Positions 43,297 through 54,797 of a DNA stretch of 64,000 nt are shown here, in pieces (position 1 is the first letter of the stretch; every line of letters starts with the position of its first letter). Source of the stretch: Sepioteuthis lessoniana (taxonomy: Eukaryota > Mollusca > Cephalopoda > Myopsida > Loliginidae); NCBI GenBank assembly GCA_963585895.1, contig OY757904.1, forward strand, positions 91,611,757 through 91,675,756. The letters are read 5' to 3'. Both the position numbers and the translations under genes were made by a program. Under the pieces are notes generated by a model that ran no database searches, was not told where the DNA came from, and was given only the letters and a program-made list of their open reading frames with translations.

Positions 43297-45070
43297 GTAA
43301 ATAATATTGAGTATTTCTATGACAATTGTTGCTTTTACCATTAGAATTAGTGCAAAAAAGATGTTGGAATAAAATTTGAAAAAAATCATTTAAAGTATTA
43401 GAAATAATTCACCAAGATTTATAAATTATCATTGAATATCAAATGATTATTTTATGGGTGACACCAATGCTGTTTCATATTACAATACATTTAGTGGACA
43501 TATGATGCACTTAGCATTAAGAAAATTTTACCTTATGACAGATTATGAACTGGCTGAAAATGAGAAGCATTTAAAACATTTCCTTATGAATAATAGTCTA
43601 TTAAAAAGATTCAATGATATAACGTATTGATAATTGGAAAAAGTTTGTGTTTTTGTCTTCTATTAACAGATAAACAGTTTGATGTATAGCTAACAAATTT
43701 GATATGTTAAGTCAGAAAAAGGTTTTAATGTAAAAGAAAAGTGTTCTTCATGGGGAAAGATGTCTCTAACAATAATCATCGAAAAGCCATGTTGCTGCCA
43801 GGAACAAACATACAGAATTTAAATTTCCAAACTTTAAAAGACTACAAATTATTTTGTCTTCATAAAATAATTATTCACATTTAGTAATTACATTTATTAG
43901 TATTTCTGCAAGCTGGCCATGTAAAACAATTACATAATATTGTTTAATTAGGACTAACATTGGATAAAAAAAACATCTTTAAATCAATAAATTTTTTAAT
44001 TGTCATTCATTTGATTTTAAGAAAAATTATTTCTTAAAAAGCTCTAAAATTCTTCATGAAACAATATTAACTTTATAGTATGAAAATTTCTGTTTTCCTT
44101 TGTTTAGTTTGCAAATATCCTGTGTTATTCACATAACATGATTAATATCAAATTTTTGAGTAGATTATTTGATTGACTTTTTAAAATGTTTTAAGTAAAA
44201 GAAAAAAGGATTATTTCAAAGTTACACATCTGTTATCTTGCTTTTAGAACAAAGTAACTATCAACTTTCAGCAGACATGTTCAAGTTTTCTTGTGTAATT
44301 ATTAAAATTTATTTTAGTTGAAGAATTATTGATATTATTTAGACTATCATCCTTATTTAAATATTGAAAAATTTACAAATGTGAATAGATATCTTTAAAA
44401 TTTATTTTCAGCTTTTAAATTCAAAGAGAATAGTTGATTTACCAATTTAGTTATCAAACTGCTATAAAAAAATATCAAAACCTCTAAACTCAGTAATTAA
44501 ACATGCTTTTGAATTTGAGTTGAAGCACATTTTAATTTTTTTTTTTTTAATAATTTTTGTTAATTTCAGTGTTTGTTGTACTCCAAATAAGACAATGAAG
44601 TGTCTATTCAATAATTTCTTTTAAATGATTGAATGTTCAAAAGATTCAAATATTTTAATGCCTGAACAAAAATAAATTATAAAATTCAGATAAGAAAAAA
44701 TTCAAAATAACTTTATGGGGTTTTAAGTAGGTTTTCATTGAGAGAATATGGCATTTTAGTAATTCCGGCATACCTGAGAAGTATGAATGAGTATTGTATT
44801 GTACAAATGAGTCGGCATCTGTGGCTAACTAGGGCTCATTAGAATATGCTAGTCAACTCAATGGGGATGTGTCTATTTCACAAACTCAAATTAATGCATT
44901 AACATTACAATGTTGGAAATACACTGATTGTAAGCAACGACTCAGAAGGCAATTCATTACAATCAACCACCATGTTCTTTTCCAACCAATCACTAGAAGA
45001 AACCCAACACTTCTATTAGGAACCACCTTCTCTTACCTCTGGCTTTCTTATCAGTGATAGTGTACCAGCA
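43297..45070 (+). other. PAM intron, nothing recognised
   Basis: AT-rich sequence with no element identified up to the repeat at 45075. Confidence 0.5.
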
Positions 45071-45074
45071 AGCA

Positions 45075-45310
45075 TCTTGCCCAGTCAGCTGGGGCTGTAG
45101 AATACACTGACTGCTTCTCTGCAGAGGGGTATGACCCCCCCCAATGAGTGTCCTGGATATGACACTAAACAATCTGATGGTGAGGTTCCAGCAATGCTGG
45201 AGCTTTGGGGAATGCGGAGTACCCCTTCATTGCCATCGCTCCCAGGTCCACTCTGGCCCGGAGGGGTAGGACCTGATAAGGGTCCTATCTATGGGTTAAA
45301 TAGAACAAAA
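45075..45310 (+). mobile_element. SINE-like repeat, head type 2, copy d
   Basis: It reads CCCAGTCAGCTGGGGCTGTA...CTCTGCAGAGGGGTATGACC...GGACCTGATAAGGGTCCTAT. This is the least decayed copy of the head. Confidence 0.8.
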
Positions 45311-45525
45311 CTGTGCTTCTTTCACTATACTGATTTCTGCATTTAAACTGCGTATTTATGCTAAACTGAATTGTTTAAAATAGAACTGTTTTGACATTGG
45401 AACTGCGTACTAGTGCTGAACTGAATTGCTCGAAATAGAACCGTTTTTTGATGTCTAAACAGTGTACTTATGCAGAACTGAGTTATCTGAAATAAAACTG
45501 TCTGGTTCTCCAAGTCTAAAACTAA
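45311..45525 (+). repeat. degenerate ~60-bp tandem repeat after the SINE-like head
   Basis: About three units with the theme GAACTG...GTACTTATGCTGAACTGAATT...GAAATAGAACTGTTTTGA. A comparable array follows the head at 49720. Confidence 0.7.
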
Positions 45526-46390
45526 ATGCGTGCATTTTTGCTCTCTAAGGAAAATGCACAATGACCCTCTCCTAAAAATTGATGACTCCGAAATACCAGT
45601 CGTTAACGAATATAAATTCCTCGGCATAATATTCGATAAAAAACTTTCATTCATCCCACTCATAAAATACCTAAAAAACAAATCAACCCGTGCCCAACAA
45701 CTTCTGCGAGTCGTTGCCCACACAGAGTGGGGAGCTGACCGTCAAACTCTAATTAAGTTATATAGAACTCTTCTCCACTCTCAACTCGACTATGGCATTT
45801 TCGTATATAGATCTGCCAGGAAATCATATCTGAAACAACTTAACCCTATTCACCATGGAAGCTTAAGACTGGTATTAGGAGCATTTAGAACTTCTCCAAT
45901 TGACAGCCTATACACCGAAGCTCATGAAGCACCTCTACAGATCAGAAGTGAAAAATTAGCCCTCCAGTATTACACCAAACTTAAATCTTCTCCCTCTAAC
46001 CCAGCATATGACTGCACCTTTGATCCAAAATACAGACAATATTTCGACCAAAAAGAAAAATCAATTAGACCATTTGGTCTCTGTATGGAGCCTATTCTCA
46101 AAGAAGCCACCATTCCTCTAGATAATATCCATAAAAGCATCTTGCCACAAATACCACCTTGGATCATTAAAAATCCAAAAGTTAACCTTCAACTGAATCA
46201 ACTCCATAAAACAAAGACACATCCCTTCACCTACTAAGAAAAACATCAAAATATCCTCCAACAGCATCCTGACTATCTATGTATCTATACAGATGGATCC
46301 AAAGACTACAATAAAACAGCATGTGCAGCAGCCTTAAACAAAACAATAAAAACAAAAGCTCTTCCAATGGATAGTTCTATTTTCACTGCT
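45526..46390 (+). pseudogene. I-type LINE ORF2, RT end and RNase H start
   Basis: An open 235-codon stretch (45530-46237) reads NEYKFLGIIFDKKLSFIPLI, RTLLHSQLDYGIFVYRSARK and DSLYTEAHEAPLQIRSEKLA. This is the thumb region after the RT of I/Jockey-type elements. After a stop the RNase H starts with IYTDGSKDYNKTACAAAL. The endonuclease and RT catalytic parts are absent (5' truncation). Confidence 0.8.
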
Positions 46391-46920
46391 TGTAACACTA
46401 TGTAGGTGGCCCGCCAAGCAGACAATTCCTTTGTCTATTTTGGCGTGAAACCAGACAAAGGGTTTTGGACTTGAAATCTCGGCGGGACCGGAAGTGGTAA
46501 CGGGACGCGAGAAGAGAGTTGGAAAAAGGAGCTCACAGGCAGTTGGCGACGGGACACGGACAGGGGCAGTCGACTCCGGTCACCGTAGCAGAAAGGCGAG
46601 TCAGCATGACATGAGGGTCCAGCCACAGTGAGGGAAGATGAGTCTGCATTCCAGTAGCTTTGTAGAAGTTCGCTAGAATTCACACTAGCGTTAGTCTGCA
46701 CATGCACAAGGTGTTACTGAACTCCCTTTCTGCACTTGAGTTAACCCCAAGCGTTTGTTCGTTTGTTCTTTTTTTTTCTCCTGTTCCCTTGATTGTATTC
46801 TTGTAGTGGCAAGAAATGTGCGTTACCCCTATCAGAACCACTAGTTGATCACCGGCCAAGAAGTGAAATGGTTAGAAGAGTTGATGTAACGTGTGGGGGC
46901 CGAAGGGGTAACGTCTCACA
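46391..46920. mobile_element. ~530-bp insertion in the LINE RNase H, LTR-like
   Basis: RNase H is cut after SSIFTA and resumes at AEVCAINLALDII. The inserted block begins TGTAACACTATG, ends GTCTCACA and is GC-richer than its surroundings. GCT is present on both sides. TG...CA ends suggest a solo LTR, but no clear 5-bp duplication is seen. Confidence 0.55.
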
Positions 46921-47620
46921 AGCTGAAGTCTGTGCAATAAACTTGGCTCTCGACATTATCTCGAAAGAAAAACACAAAAAATTCATTATATTCTCAGACT
47001 CGCTTTCTGTCCTATTATCATTAAACAACAAAAAACTAGAGCACCCACTTATTATCAAACTACTTTGCAGACTACACTCAACATCAAACAAAGAAATTGT
47101 TTTTTGTTGGATTCCAAGCCACATTGGGGTGAGAGGAAATCATAGAGCAGACGCAGCAGCAAAATCGGCTTTAGATTTGACCCCTGACAAGTACAACATC
47201 CCATACACCAATCTGAAACCGAAAATAAATAATTTCCTCCATAAAAAAATGGCAACGACGCTGGAATAGAAATACCAGTAATAAACTATTTCAGGTCAAA
47301 CCCTTTTTGGGAGAATGGCGCCCAGCCTTTCGAAAATCGCGAAAAGAACAAGTAACAATAACGCGATTGCGTATTGATCACAGCAGACTTACGCACTCTT
47401 TTATACTCAAGCAAGAACAGCAACCACAGTGCTCGACATGCCAAATGCCCTGCACAATCAAACACCTTCTCCTTGAGTGTAAAGTTTTTAATGACACCAG
47501 AAAGTGCTATTTCCATGCAAATACAATGAAGGACTTATTTGAGAACGTCCACATGGATAATGTTTTGTCGTTCTTGAAAGAGACCGGGTTGTACCAGAAA
47601 ATATAGACTTGGTTACAATC
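46921..47620 (+). pseudogene. I-type LINE ORF2, RNase H end and C-terminal zinc motif
   Basis: RNase H continues with AEVCAINLALDIISKEKHKK, FSDSLSVLLSLN and CWIPSHIGVRGNHRADAAAK. After a shift, the end of the protein has CSTCQMPCTIKHLLLECKVF, the usual C-x2-C...H...C C-terminus of this LINE group. It ends near 47606. Confidence 0.82.
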
Positions 47621-47872
47621 CTAAAAACACAACAAAGTAATCAACAGAAAGCAAATTATTGCTGAATAGAATTATGCTTGTGTTGGTAGAAATAGTAGTG
47701 AGAAATAATGATAAAAAAATAACAAAAAAAAAATGCTATCATCACTAAATAAACTAATGTCACATAGAAATACCTGCAAATACTTAATCGTATGCGAGTA
47801 AATGAGTCATGTGGTTTTAGTATTGTATGATTAAACTATGTGTCTACAAACCATACATACGTGTAAACAGGC

Positions 47873-47945
47873 TTTGGCATTAAATAACCTATAGAGGTTG
47901 ATATGCCATTAAACCCAATCAACCAACCAACCAGCAAGCATCGTT
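47873..47945 (+). repeat. 3' tail of the I-type LINE (shared with SINEs)
   Basis: It reads GGCTTTGGCATTAAATAACC, a short loop, GGTTGATATGCCATTAAACC and then (AACC)n. The arms GGCAT/ATGCC and AACC/GGTT pair. The same tail ends the SINEs at 18848, 26140, 30830, 50270 and 50725. Confidence 0.85.
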
Positions 47946-48316
47946 TGACCATGCTTGATTTTCCAACACGTTAAGTATTTTTTTGATGCCAAAGAATTCT
48001 TGACTCAACCAAGAAGGGAACAATTTTTGAGAAATAATGTGGTAAGTGTGTACTATGGGATTGAATATATAGAAGTTTCAAGGTTCTTGTTGATTCCCTT
48101 CTTGAATGATCCGAGAACTTTTAAACACCTCCTCATAATAATAAATCAAAAAATTTTAAGTTTCTTAGGAATTATTTTTTTATTAGTCACGTGATAGTGA
48201 TATTTGAATTTCCTTTTGCATCGACTTTGTGTTTAATGCTTTTATAAACAGATGAATTGTAATAACAGAATTTATGAAGAAAAAATGTTTTATCATGCTG
48301 AAATTTTATTTTACAG
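47946..48316 (+). other. PAM intron, nothing recognised
   Basis: AT-rich sequence before the exon at 48317. Confidence 0.5.
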
Positions 48317-48367
48317 GCTTTTTATCCTGTTAAGAAAATCATAGAAGTAAAGAAAAATGATGTTTTG
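48317..48367 (+). CDS. PAM: PAM exon: PHM, AFYPV region
   Basis: A 17-codon exon lies between TTACAG and GTAAAT, phase 0 on both sides. It reads AFYPVKKIIEVKKNDVL. The preceding 5-kb intron carries the I-type LINE. Confidence 0.9.
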
Positions 48368-49167
48368 GTAAATGTCTATCATGTTTTTTAAATTCTTTAT
48401 TCATTTTTTTCAATGTCAAACACATCTGTATTCTTGCTAGTAACTTTTTGATCAATGAATTTGAGCTGACATCAATTTTAAACATGTTTTCTTTCTCAAG
48501 TATTTTTTACTATAATTAAAATGAATTATGCAAAAATTTTGGAATACAGCATAGTTTTATGACTTTAGTTTTGAAAAAGAGTTTCTTCAGATATGTTCTT
48601 TTGGTGTGATAGATGGAACTTTTTTCTTCTAACAACTTCATTGTTAAATCCGGGCAAGTAAAGAAATTATATTTAATAAAAAACGACTAAATCATTTTTT
48701 ATTTAAAAAAAATGAAATCAGCCTTTATCTTACTAAGACATGTTTTACAATCTATTATTCGGTTGTTTAAAAAATGTCAGATTTTTTTTTTTTTTCCAAT
48801 TTAAATGTCAACTATCAACTTCCAAGCAACCTATTGCAATGATGTATTTTTGTATGTTAATGTAACACAATGGAATTTTGTTTTTGTAGTTTTAAAATTT
48901 TTAAAGCTTTGAGAAAAAAAGCAATGCACAATCCAGATTGTAATAATGTAGGTTAATGTTCCACTCACTCCAATCATTATAATTTCTCAAGGGTGATAGC
49001 TATTAAAGGATAATTATAAAGTACTTCCTTTTATTCATTTATTTATTCATAATATAAATAGGATATGACTTGATATTGAGATTAATGGCTGCCAATTGCA
49101 TCCTTTAAGCAAGTAATAATAATAGGTCTTTTTTTCCATAAGATTTTTAATATTTACTTCTTTTTAG
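48368..49167 (+). other. PAM intron, nothing recognised
   Basis: AT-rich intron with no element identified. Confidence 0.5.
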
Positions 49168-49220
49168 GTTGGTCGTTGTACTTATAACTCTTCAAAACAA
49201 AATACAGAAACGGTTATGGG
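49168..49220 (+). CDS. PAM: PAM exon: PHM, RCTYNS region
   Basis: It lies between TTTTAG and GTAAGT. It reads VGRCTYNSSKQNTETVMG with the last codon split (phase 2). The Cys is the disulfide partner before the methionine ligand exon. Confidence 0.9.
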
Positions 49221-49511
49221 GTAAGTAAAAGGTTTTGATGCCTTTTTAGAAAGTTTAAAAATCATATCTATTATTACTTTTAATGATTACGATAATCTTG
49301 TTTACATATTTCTTTTAAAGTGGACTCTTTCTAAGTTTTACGCTACTCTTGAGTCTGATGTTTAACTTTCAATCTTATCATATATCAAAATGTTACAGAT
49401 ATTCAAAATAGTAAATTTTTGAAAATCCTGGGAAATGTTAAAGTAAAATTAATTTTTTGAAAAAATGTGGCAGCGTATATTGTACTTATGCTATATTCAC
49501 AAATTTTTTTA

Positions 49512-50345
49512 GCCCAGTTGGCTGAGGCTGTAGAATGCACTGACTGCATCTCTGCAGAGGTATAAGATTTCCCCTATCAAGTGTCCTGAATATGACAAAT
49601 CATCTGATGGCAAGACTCCAGCCAGTGAAATTCTGGGGAATATGAAGTATCCCTTCATTGCCATCTGATTTGGAGTGGTAGCACCTGATAGGGTCCTATC
49701 TGTGGGTGAAATAGAACTGTTTGACATTTAAACTGTGTGCAAACAAATTATGTTAAACCAAATTGTTAAGAATAAAACTGTTTGACCATTTAACTGTCTA
49801 AACAAATGACTGTTTAATTGAATTGTTAGTAATGCATAACAATACTTGAAACTCTTTAACTGTATGCCTAAATTGAATTATTGGTATTATATAGCAATAC
49901 TTGAAACCACTTGACTGTGCAAATAAATGAATAATGTTGAATAGAATACTTAGTGTTAAATAACAATACTTGTAACCACTTCACTGTGAGCAAACAAATG
50001 ATTTATATCAAATAGAATTATTAGTGTTAGATCACAATAATTGAAACCATTTAAATGTAGAAACAATAGCAATACTAGTGTGCAAACCATTATTTCTAAT
50101 TCATTTAAAAATGTAAATACAAACTATGTGTGCAAACAAATGACTGATGTTAATTTTTGAACATTTTATAACAATACTTTAAACTTGTGTGCAAATAAAA
50201 TGAGCTCAGGCTCATTTAAAAGTGTTATCAACAAAATGTGTTAACAAATCATAAATATTTAATATATATGTATAAAGAGGATTTGGCATTAAATAACCTG
50301 CAATGGTTGATATGCCATAAAACCCAATTAAACCAAATCAAAAAA
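49512..50345 (+). mobile_element. SINE-like repeat, head type 2, copy e, with internal tandem array and tail
   Basis: The head (49512-49715, CCCAGTTGGCTGAGGCTGTA) is followed by a degenerate tandem array (49716-50240, theme GAATTATTAGTGTTANATNA...AATACTTGAAACCACTT...GTGCAAACAAATGA, period about 60-75 bp). It closes with the shared tail GGCATTAAATAACCTGCAAT...ATGCC at 50285-50320. This copy shows the full architecture of the family. Confidence 0.75.
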
Positions 50346-50724
50346 ATGTTAAAGAACTATATTTTTCCAATCCATTCTTATAGTGGAAATATAATTAATG
50401 TCAGTTTTCTTATATAAGCTTTTTTAGTCTGAATTTCTGAGATGAATAAGTATCATTATCATTTGCTGATGTTCTCCAGACTAGTATCCTCCTAATTGTC
50501 ACAATGATTGAGTTGTACTATCCAACCTTCTGTAGTCCTATAACCTAATGACCTAAAGGATAAAAAGCATTGGTTGAAGTGTATCTAGTTATCTGGCAGT
50601 TATTAGTTGATTCCCTGTGTTGGCTAATGCAATATATTCTGGTTCAGTGGAAGAGGCAATCACATAACATCACAAAAATAAAGTAACTCTGAAAATTTAA
50701 TTGAAATAAGACTTTCTCTTTATG

Positions 50725-50800
50725 TATAAACAGGTTTTGGCATTAAATAACCCACAAGGGTTGATATTCCATAAAACACCAAAAGCCAAATTTAATATGA
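50725..50800 (+). repeat. SINE/LINE tail fragment
   Basis: GGTTTTGGCATTAAATAACC, a loop and GGGTTGATATTCCATAAAAC form another copy of the shared tail hairpin, without a recognisable head. Confidence 0.7.
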
Positions 50801-50925
50801 GACATTCTTTAAATGGAGACAGCAGAATGAGAACCATCTGTTAATTGAATAAAGGATTCGGTTTGAAATTTTCAGGTTACCATTTACATCAAAATCCTGA
50901 AAAACAAAACTGGAGTATCATACTG

Positions 50926-51180
50926 TAGTTTTGGGGTGGATGACCTCCTCGAGTGTTGAACCAGGGACCTTTAGATTTCAGTCTAAAGTGCTTGCAGGTT
51001 TCTTGCTACACCACTTCCCTCTTTGCGTTCCTCCTCCACTTTCCTCCGTTCTCTTCCTCACTCTCCTTTTTTCTCTCTCTCTGTGCTTCACCTTTTGTTC
51101 CTCTTCTACCTTTTTTCCTCTTTCTCCTTTTCTCTGCTTCTGCTTCTCGCCAAGAAACTGACGCGAAAGAAAACAAGGCA
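50926..51180 (-). mobile_element. LTR fragment (element 1 family), inverted
   Basis: The reverse complement matches the 3' two-thirds of the element 1 LTR: the GCAGAAGCAG/GA-rich tract, GGAAGTGGTGTAGCAAG, TTTAGACTGAAATCTAAAGG and the end CCAAAACTACA. It has 11 extra bases in the D-arm-like part (AAACCTGCAAG). Confidence 0.85.
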
Positions 51181-51183
51181 CAG

Positions 51184-51478
51184 GAAGTACACGCATACAC
51201 ACTGATTCGCTATGCGTGTACCACTGGATATCGGACACACTGACAGGCAAGGCCAGGGTGCGCACCAAGGCGGCCAGCGAGATGCTGATCAGACGGAGGT
51301 TGGAGACCATAAGAAAGCTGGTAACAGAGTACAATCTGTCTGTGGATGCGGTACTTGTCACCTCAAACTGCAACCTCACTGATAGGCTCACTCGGGTGCC
51401 ACAGAGATGGTATGACGCCATGAAGAAAGAAGCTGGGCCAGTACCGTTACTATGTGCTGCCTCTGTTGAGGCAGCAGA
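51184..51478 (+). pseudogene. RNase H/spacer fragment of LTR element 1 family
   Basis: It matches 11935-12230 of element 1 almost base for base. It encodes HTDSLCVYHWISDTLTGKAR-like sequence through VTSNCNLTDRLTRVPQRWYD. It is in plus orientation between an inverted and a direct LTR piece. Confidence 0.88.
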
Positions 51479-51650
51479 GAAACAGGAAAAAAGGTGGAAG
51501 AGGAACGAAAGGAGAACCACAGAGAGAGAGAGAGAGAGAAAATGAGAGTGAGGAAGAGAAGGAGGAAAGTGGAGGAGGAACGCAAAGAGGAAAGTGGTGT
51601 AGCAAGAAACCCGCAAGCACTTTAGACAAACAACCAAGATGAGGACTGTA
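51470..51650 (+). mobile_element. LTR fragment (element 1 family), direct and truncated
   Basis: It matches the GA-rich tract and GGAAAGTGGTGTAGCAAGAAA...GCACTTTAGAC of the LTR, then stops. Together with 50926-51180 it forms an inverted repeat with arms of about 160 bp around the RNase H fragment. ACTGTAGTTT occurs at both outer edges (50924 and 51645). Confidence 0.85.
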
Positions 51651-52041
51651 GTTTGAGTAAATCAGTGTTCAGTGAGATTTTTAACTTTTCATAATTTACT
51701 TTAATCAGTCCAATTTTTGGTAACAATAATCTTGCCACATATGACTGCCTTCTCTTGGTTTTCTTTTCTTATAACATGTTCAAAAAATTTCATTTTCCAT
51801 GATTTTATTATGAGAAGCATTCTTTCCTGATTGGCCATTTTCAAAGTCTCTTCATTGGTCTTTCAGCCTGTGTTCTATTTAGAAATCTATCTCTTTACAT
51901 TTCTTACTTTTTGATTTGTTAAAAGTTCCCATTGATGATTATATATGACCTATACGAACATCAATATGGCAAAAAATGTAACTCCTATATTTTTTATATA
52001 TTCAATCAATGTAACTAATTTTTCTTTGATTTTCTTCTCAG

Positions 52042-52310
52042 CCCTAAACATACAGATGAAATGTGTAACTTTTACATGATGTACTACTCAGACAATAGTA
52101 AAAATATTCCCAGCTACATTGAGTGTGTAGATGATCGGGTACCCAGGGTTTCCCAACACATCCCTGTAGATTCTGCCAAGCCTCTACCACCAAATCCTTT
52201 GCTTGAAGCTAAGGCATCAATAATGAATATGCAACATCCTCATTCTGTATCTACTATTGCTAAATCATCAACCTCCAATGGAAACCCATCTAAAGAGATG
52301 CAGAAACAAG
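52042..52310 (+). CDS. PAM: PAM exon: copper B methionine and linker
   Basis: This is the largest exon seen (269 bp), between TCTCAG and GTAAGT. It begins PKHTDEMCNFYMMYY; the Met of DEMC is the copper B ligand. The rest, from about residue 40, is a Ser/Pro/Asn-rich linker (DSAKPLPPNPLLEAKASIMN) with no dibasic site. The linker leads to PAL after about 50 residues, much shorter than the long vertebrate linker exon. The exit phase is 1. Confidence 0.93.
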
Positions 52311-54481
52311 GTAAGTGATTTATAATTCACCCACTAATAATGATAAAGAGACCTAAAAATCTTTTAAGTCTAAACAGGCAAAACTTTTCTGAATCTCTAA
52401 AATGCAATGGATTTTTTAACTTAAAAAAAATCATATTAAAACGAACAATACCTTTCGATCAATTAATTTGTTGGAGGTGAAGAAACTTGTGTGCCCTACT
52501 GATCTGTAAAGTTGCACAGACAGGAACAAGTTATTCTACCAAGTTGTAATTATAGACCAAAATTCGAACACTGTAAGAAGAGTTGCATCTCTTATATTCA
52601 TTTACTGACGGAAAATCCAATATGATAGTTATTTGCTTGGACTGATGTTCAGCCAAGATAGATAAATTTGTTACACTATGATTAAAATGCTTCAGATTAT
52701 TACAAGAGGTTTGACAATGAACCTGTTTCTTTCAATAATGTAAATCTCTATGGATATCCAAGATACTAGTTATATGAGTCTCAGCACCAAAATATATGGA
52801 ATAAAGCTTTTCAGACTCTTAATGAACAGCTCTCTTTACAGTTCCAGCATCGTCCCTAGAGAATAAAGGAACTATTTGTAAGGGTTGGCTCGTTAGTTTG
52901 CAGATTGAAGAATAGCATTCAGTTTCTTTTCAGTACATCTACATCAGTTACCATAACTACCAAGACAGATGCTGTTATCTCAATGATTACTGGCATCCAA
53001 ATGGAAATGCTACAGGTTTTATTCAATTACTTAGCCAAAATATTTTTTTGATCTAAACTACAGTATCTGTATTGTTCAATGTATTACTGACTACTTGGTA
53101 CAAAATAATTAAAAGGTTATTTTTTTAAATTTCCAAAGGCTAAATATTAAATGGTTTTCATGATACAATAGATAATAGCCAAAAGGAATGTATTAGGATA
53201 TATATAAGAAGGATTCCTTTCTGGGTTTTTTTTCTGTGTTATTCATTGCAGAAAACTTTAACAACTAGAGTTGATTAAAAGCTATTTAGATAGTTTTGGA
53301 ATTTGAATGCTTTAATGGATCATTAATCTCTTGTCTGTTTGTTAACTGAGTTATCAGAAGGAAATTAATGCTTATAATTTTACATTGGTTTACTTCATTT
53401 AAAAAGATTAAATATTAATATATATATATGCAAATCAAATTAGTAAAACTGTTAGTCATGCTTTCACAAAATTTGACCATATTGAAAGAAAGAAATTTAT
53501 TCTTTTTTGTCTAAATTTTTGAAATGATGTATCATTATTGTACACTAATGTACTTTGACTAGTATCCTCATCTTGGATATTATTATAATCACAATATTTC
53601 TGCCATTGTATCCTACCACCTTTAGGTATCTATCAGAGGGTACCATGGCCAAAACCTTGTGACTATAAAAGAACCAAGACACTATGCCAAGTACATCAAT
53701 GTATAATATGAAAGGCACTTTAAATGTAATACTTTCTATTTACTTCTGTGGAAACTACAAAATTACCAGGACCACAATAACATGATTGGATACAAAACAC
53801 CTTTTCTTTACAGTCACTCTCATTGTTTATGCCAAACTGTGCTCCCATCTACCACTTGGTCTCTGTAAATGAAACTTCAATGAATACAGTTTTGTTTTTC
53901 AGTATGGAGGGATTTTATAATAAACATCTGCTTTCATATCAAAACACATTTTGCCAGTCTGCAGCTTAGCTGCAATCAGTTACAAAGCAAAAAATATTAT
54001 AGGTTATTGGTGGGAAGGTTCATTTACTACTATCATGCCACTAACATCTACCGCTGATATGAGACAGTATAATACAATGGAAGTCATTACTTTCAGAATA
54101 ACCCTCTTACAAGTATAGCGTGCAGTCTCTTGTTTATTGATGGTGAAAATACATAGCCAGTGGGGATAACTGTGAAAAAAGTGATTTGTAACTGAAAACT
54201 GGCTTTATCCAATGGTGTTATTGTGCTCCTTGTGTCCATAGTTTACATAGAAATAAGTAAGCATTACTTTCAGAGCACCAATTGTAATCATTCTTCTTCC
54301 TTATTAAAGAATTGAGTTCTGATCATGTAATATTTGAAATGCAATTGGTTCATAAGTTATATCGAATCTGGAGTTGAATTAAGTTGATGTTAAATTTTGC
54401 TTTTATTATCTTTTTTGTGAATTGTGCATTTTTTATTGTAAAAGTGCACCTTGCTTCTTTTTTTTTTTTTTTCTTTTTTAG
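52311..54481 (+). other. PAM intron, nothing recognised
   Basis: Long intron with average rather than extreme AT content at 52500-54300. No reading frame or repeat family is identified. Confidence 0.5.
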
Positions 54482-54608
54482 AAATGATCTATGATCCAAG
54501 TTGGCCTGATAAAAATGCAGTAACTTTGGGATTTGTCAGTGGAGTTGCTGTTGACCCCTCAGGCAATGTGCATGTATTTCACAGGGGCCCAAGAATCTGG
54601 GACATTCA
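54482..54608 (+). CDS. PAM: PAM exon: start of PAL domain
   Basis: It lies between TTTTAG and GTAAGC. It reads EMIYDPSWPDKNAVTLGFVS and then GVAVDPSGNVHVFHRGPRIW. The Arg in FHRG corresponds to the PAL active-site arginine. VSGVAVDPSGN is the first NHL-type blade. The exit phase is 2. Confidence 0.93.
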
Positions 54609-54797
54609 GTAAGCTTCCTTTTATTCACTTTGCAATTTATTTTTATCTAGGATATATCCTAACTGCTGTTATGGAATTGAAGCATTAAATGAACTTAATA
54701 CAGTATCTACATTTTACTTCTACTGACTAAATAGTTAAGATTTTGTACTATTTCACATGATCTCACATAATATACCAATTTTTTAAATATATCTTAA

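Noticed and set aside
50978..51637. 219-residue minus-strand frame
   Set aside because: It reads through LTR GA/CT tracts and the antisense of the RNase H fragment; no coding signal of its own.
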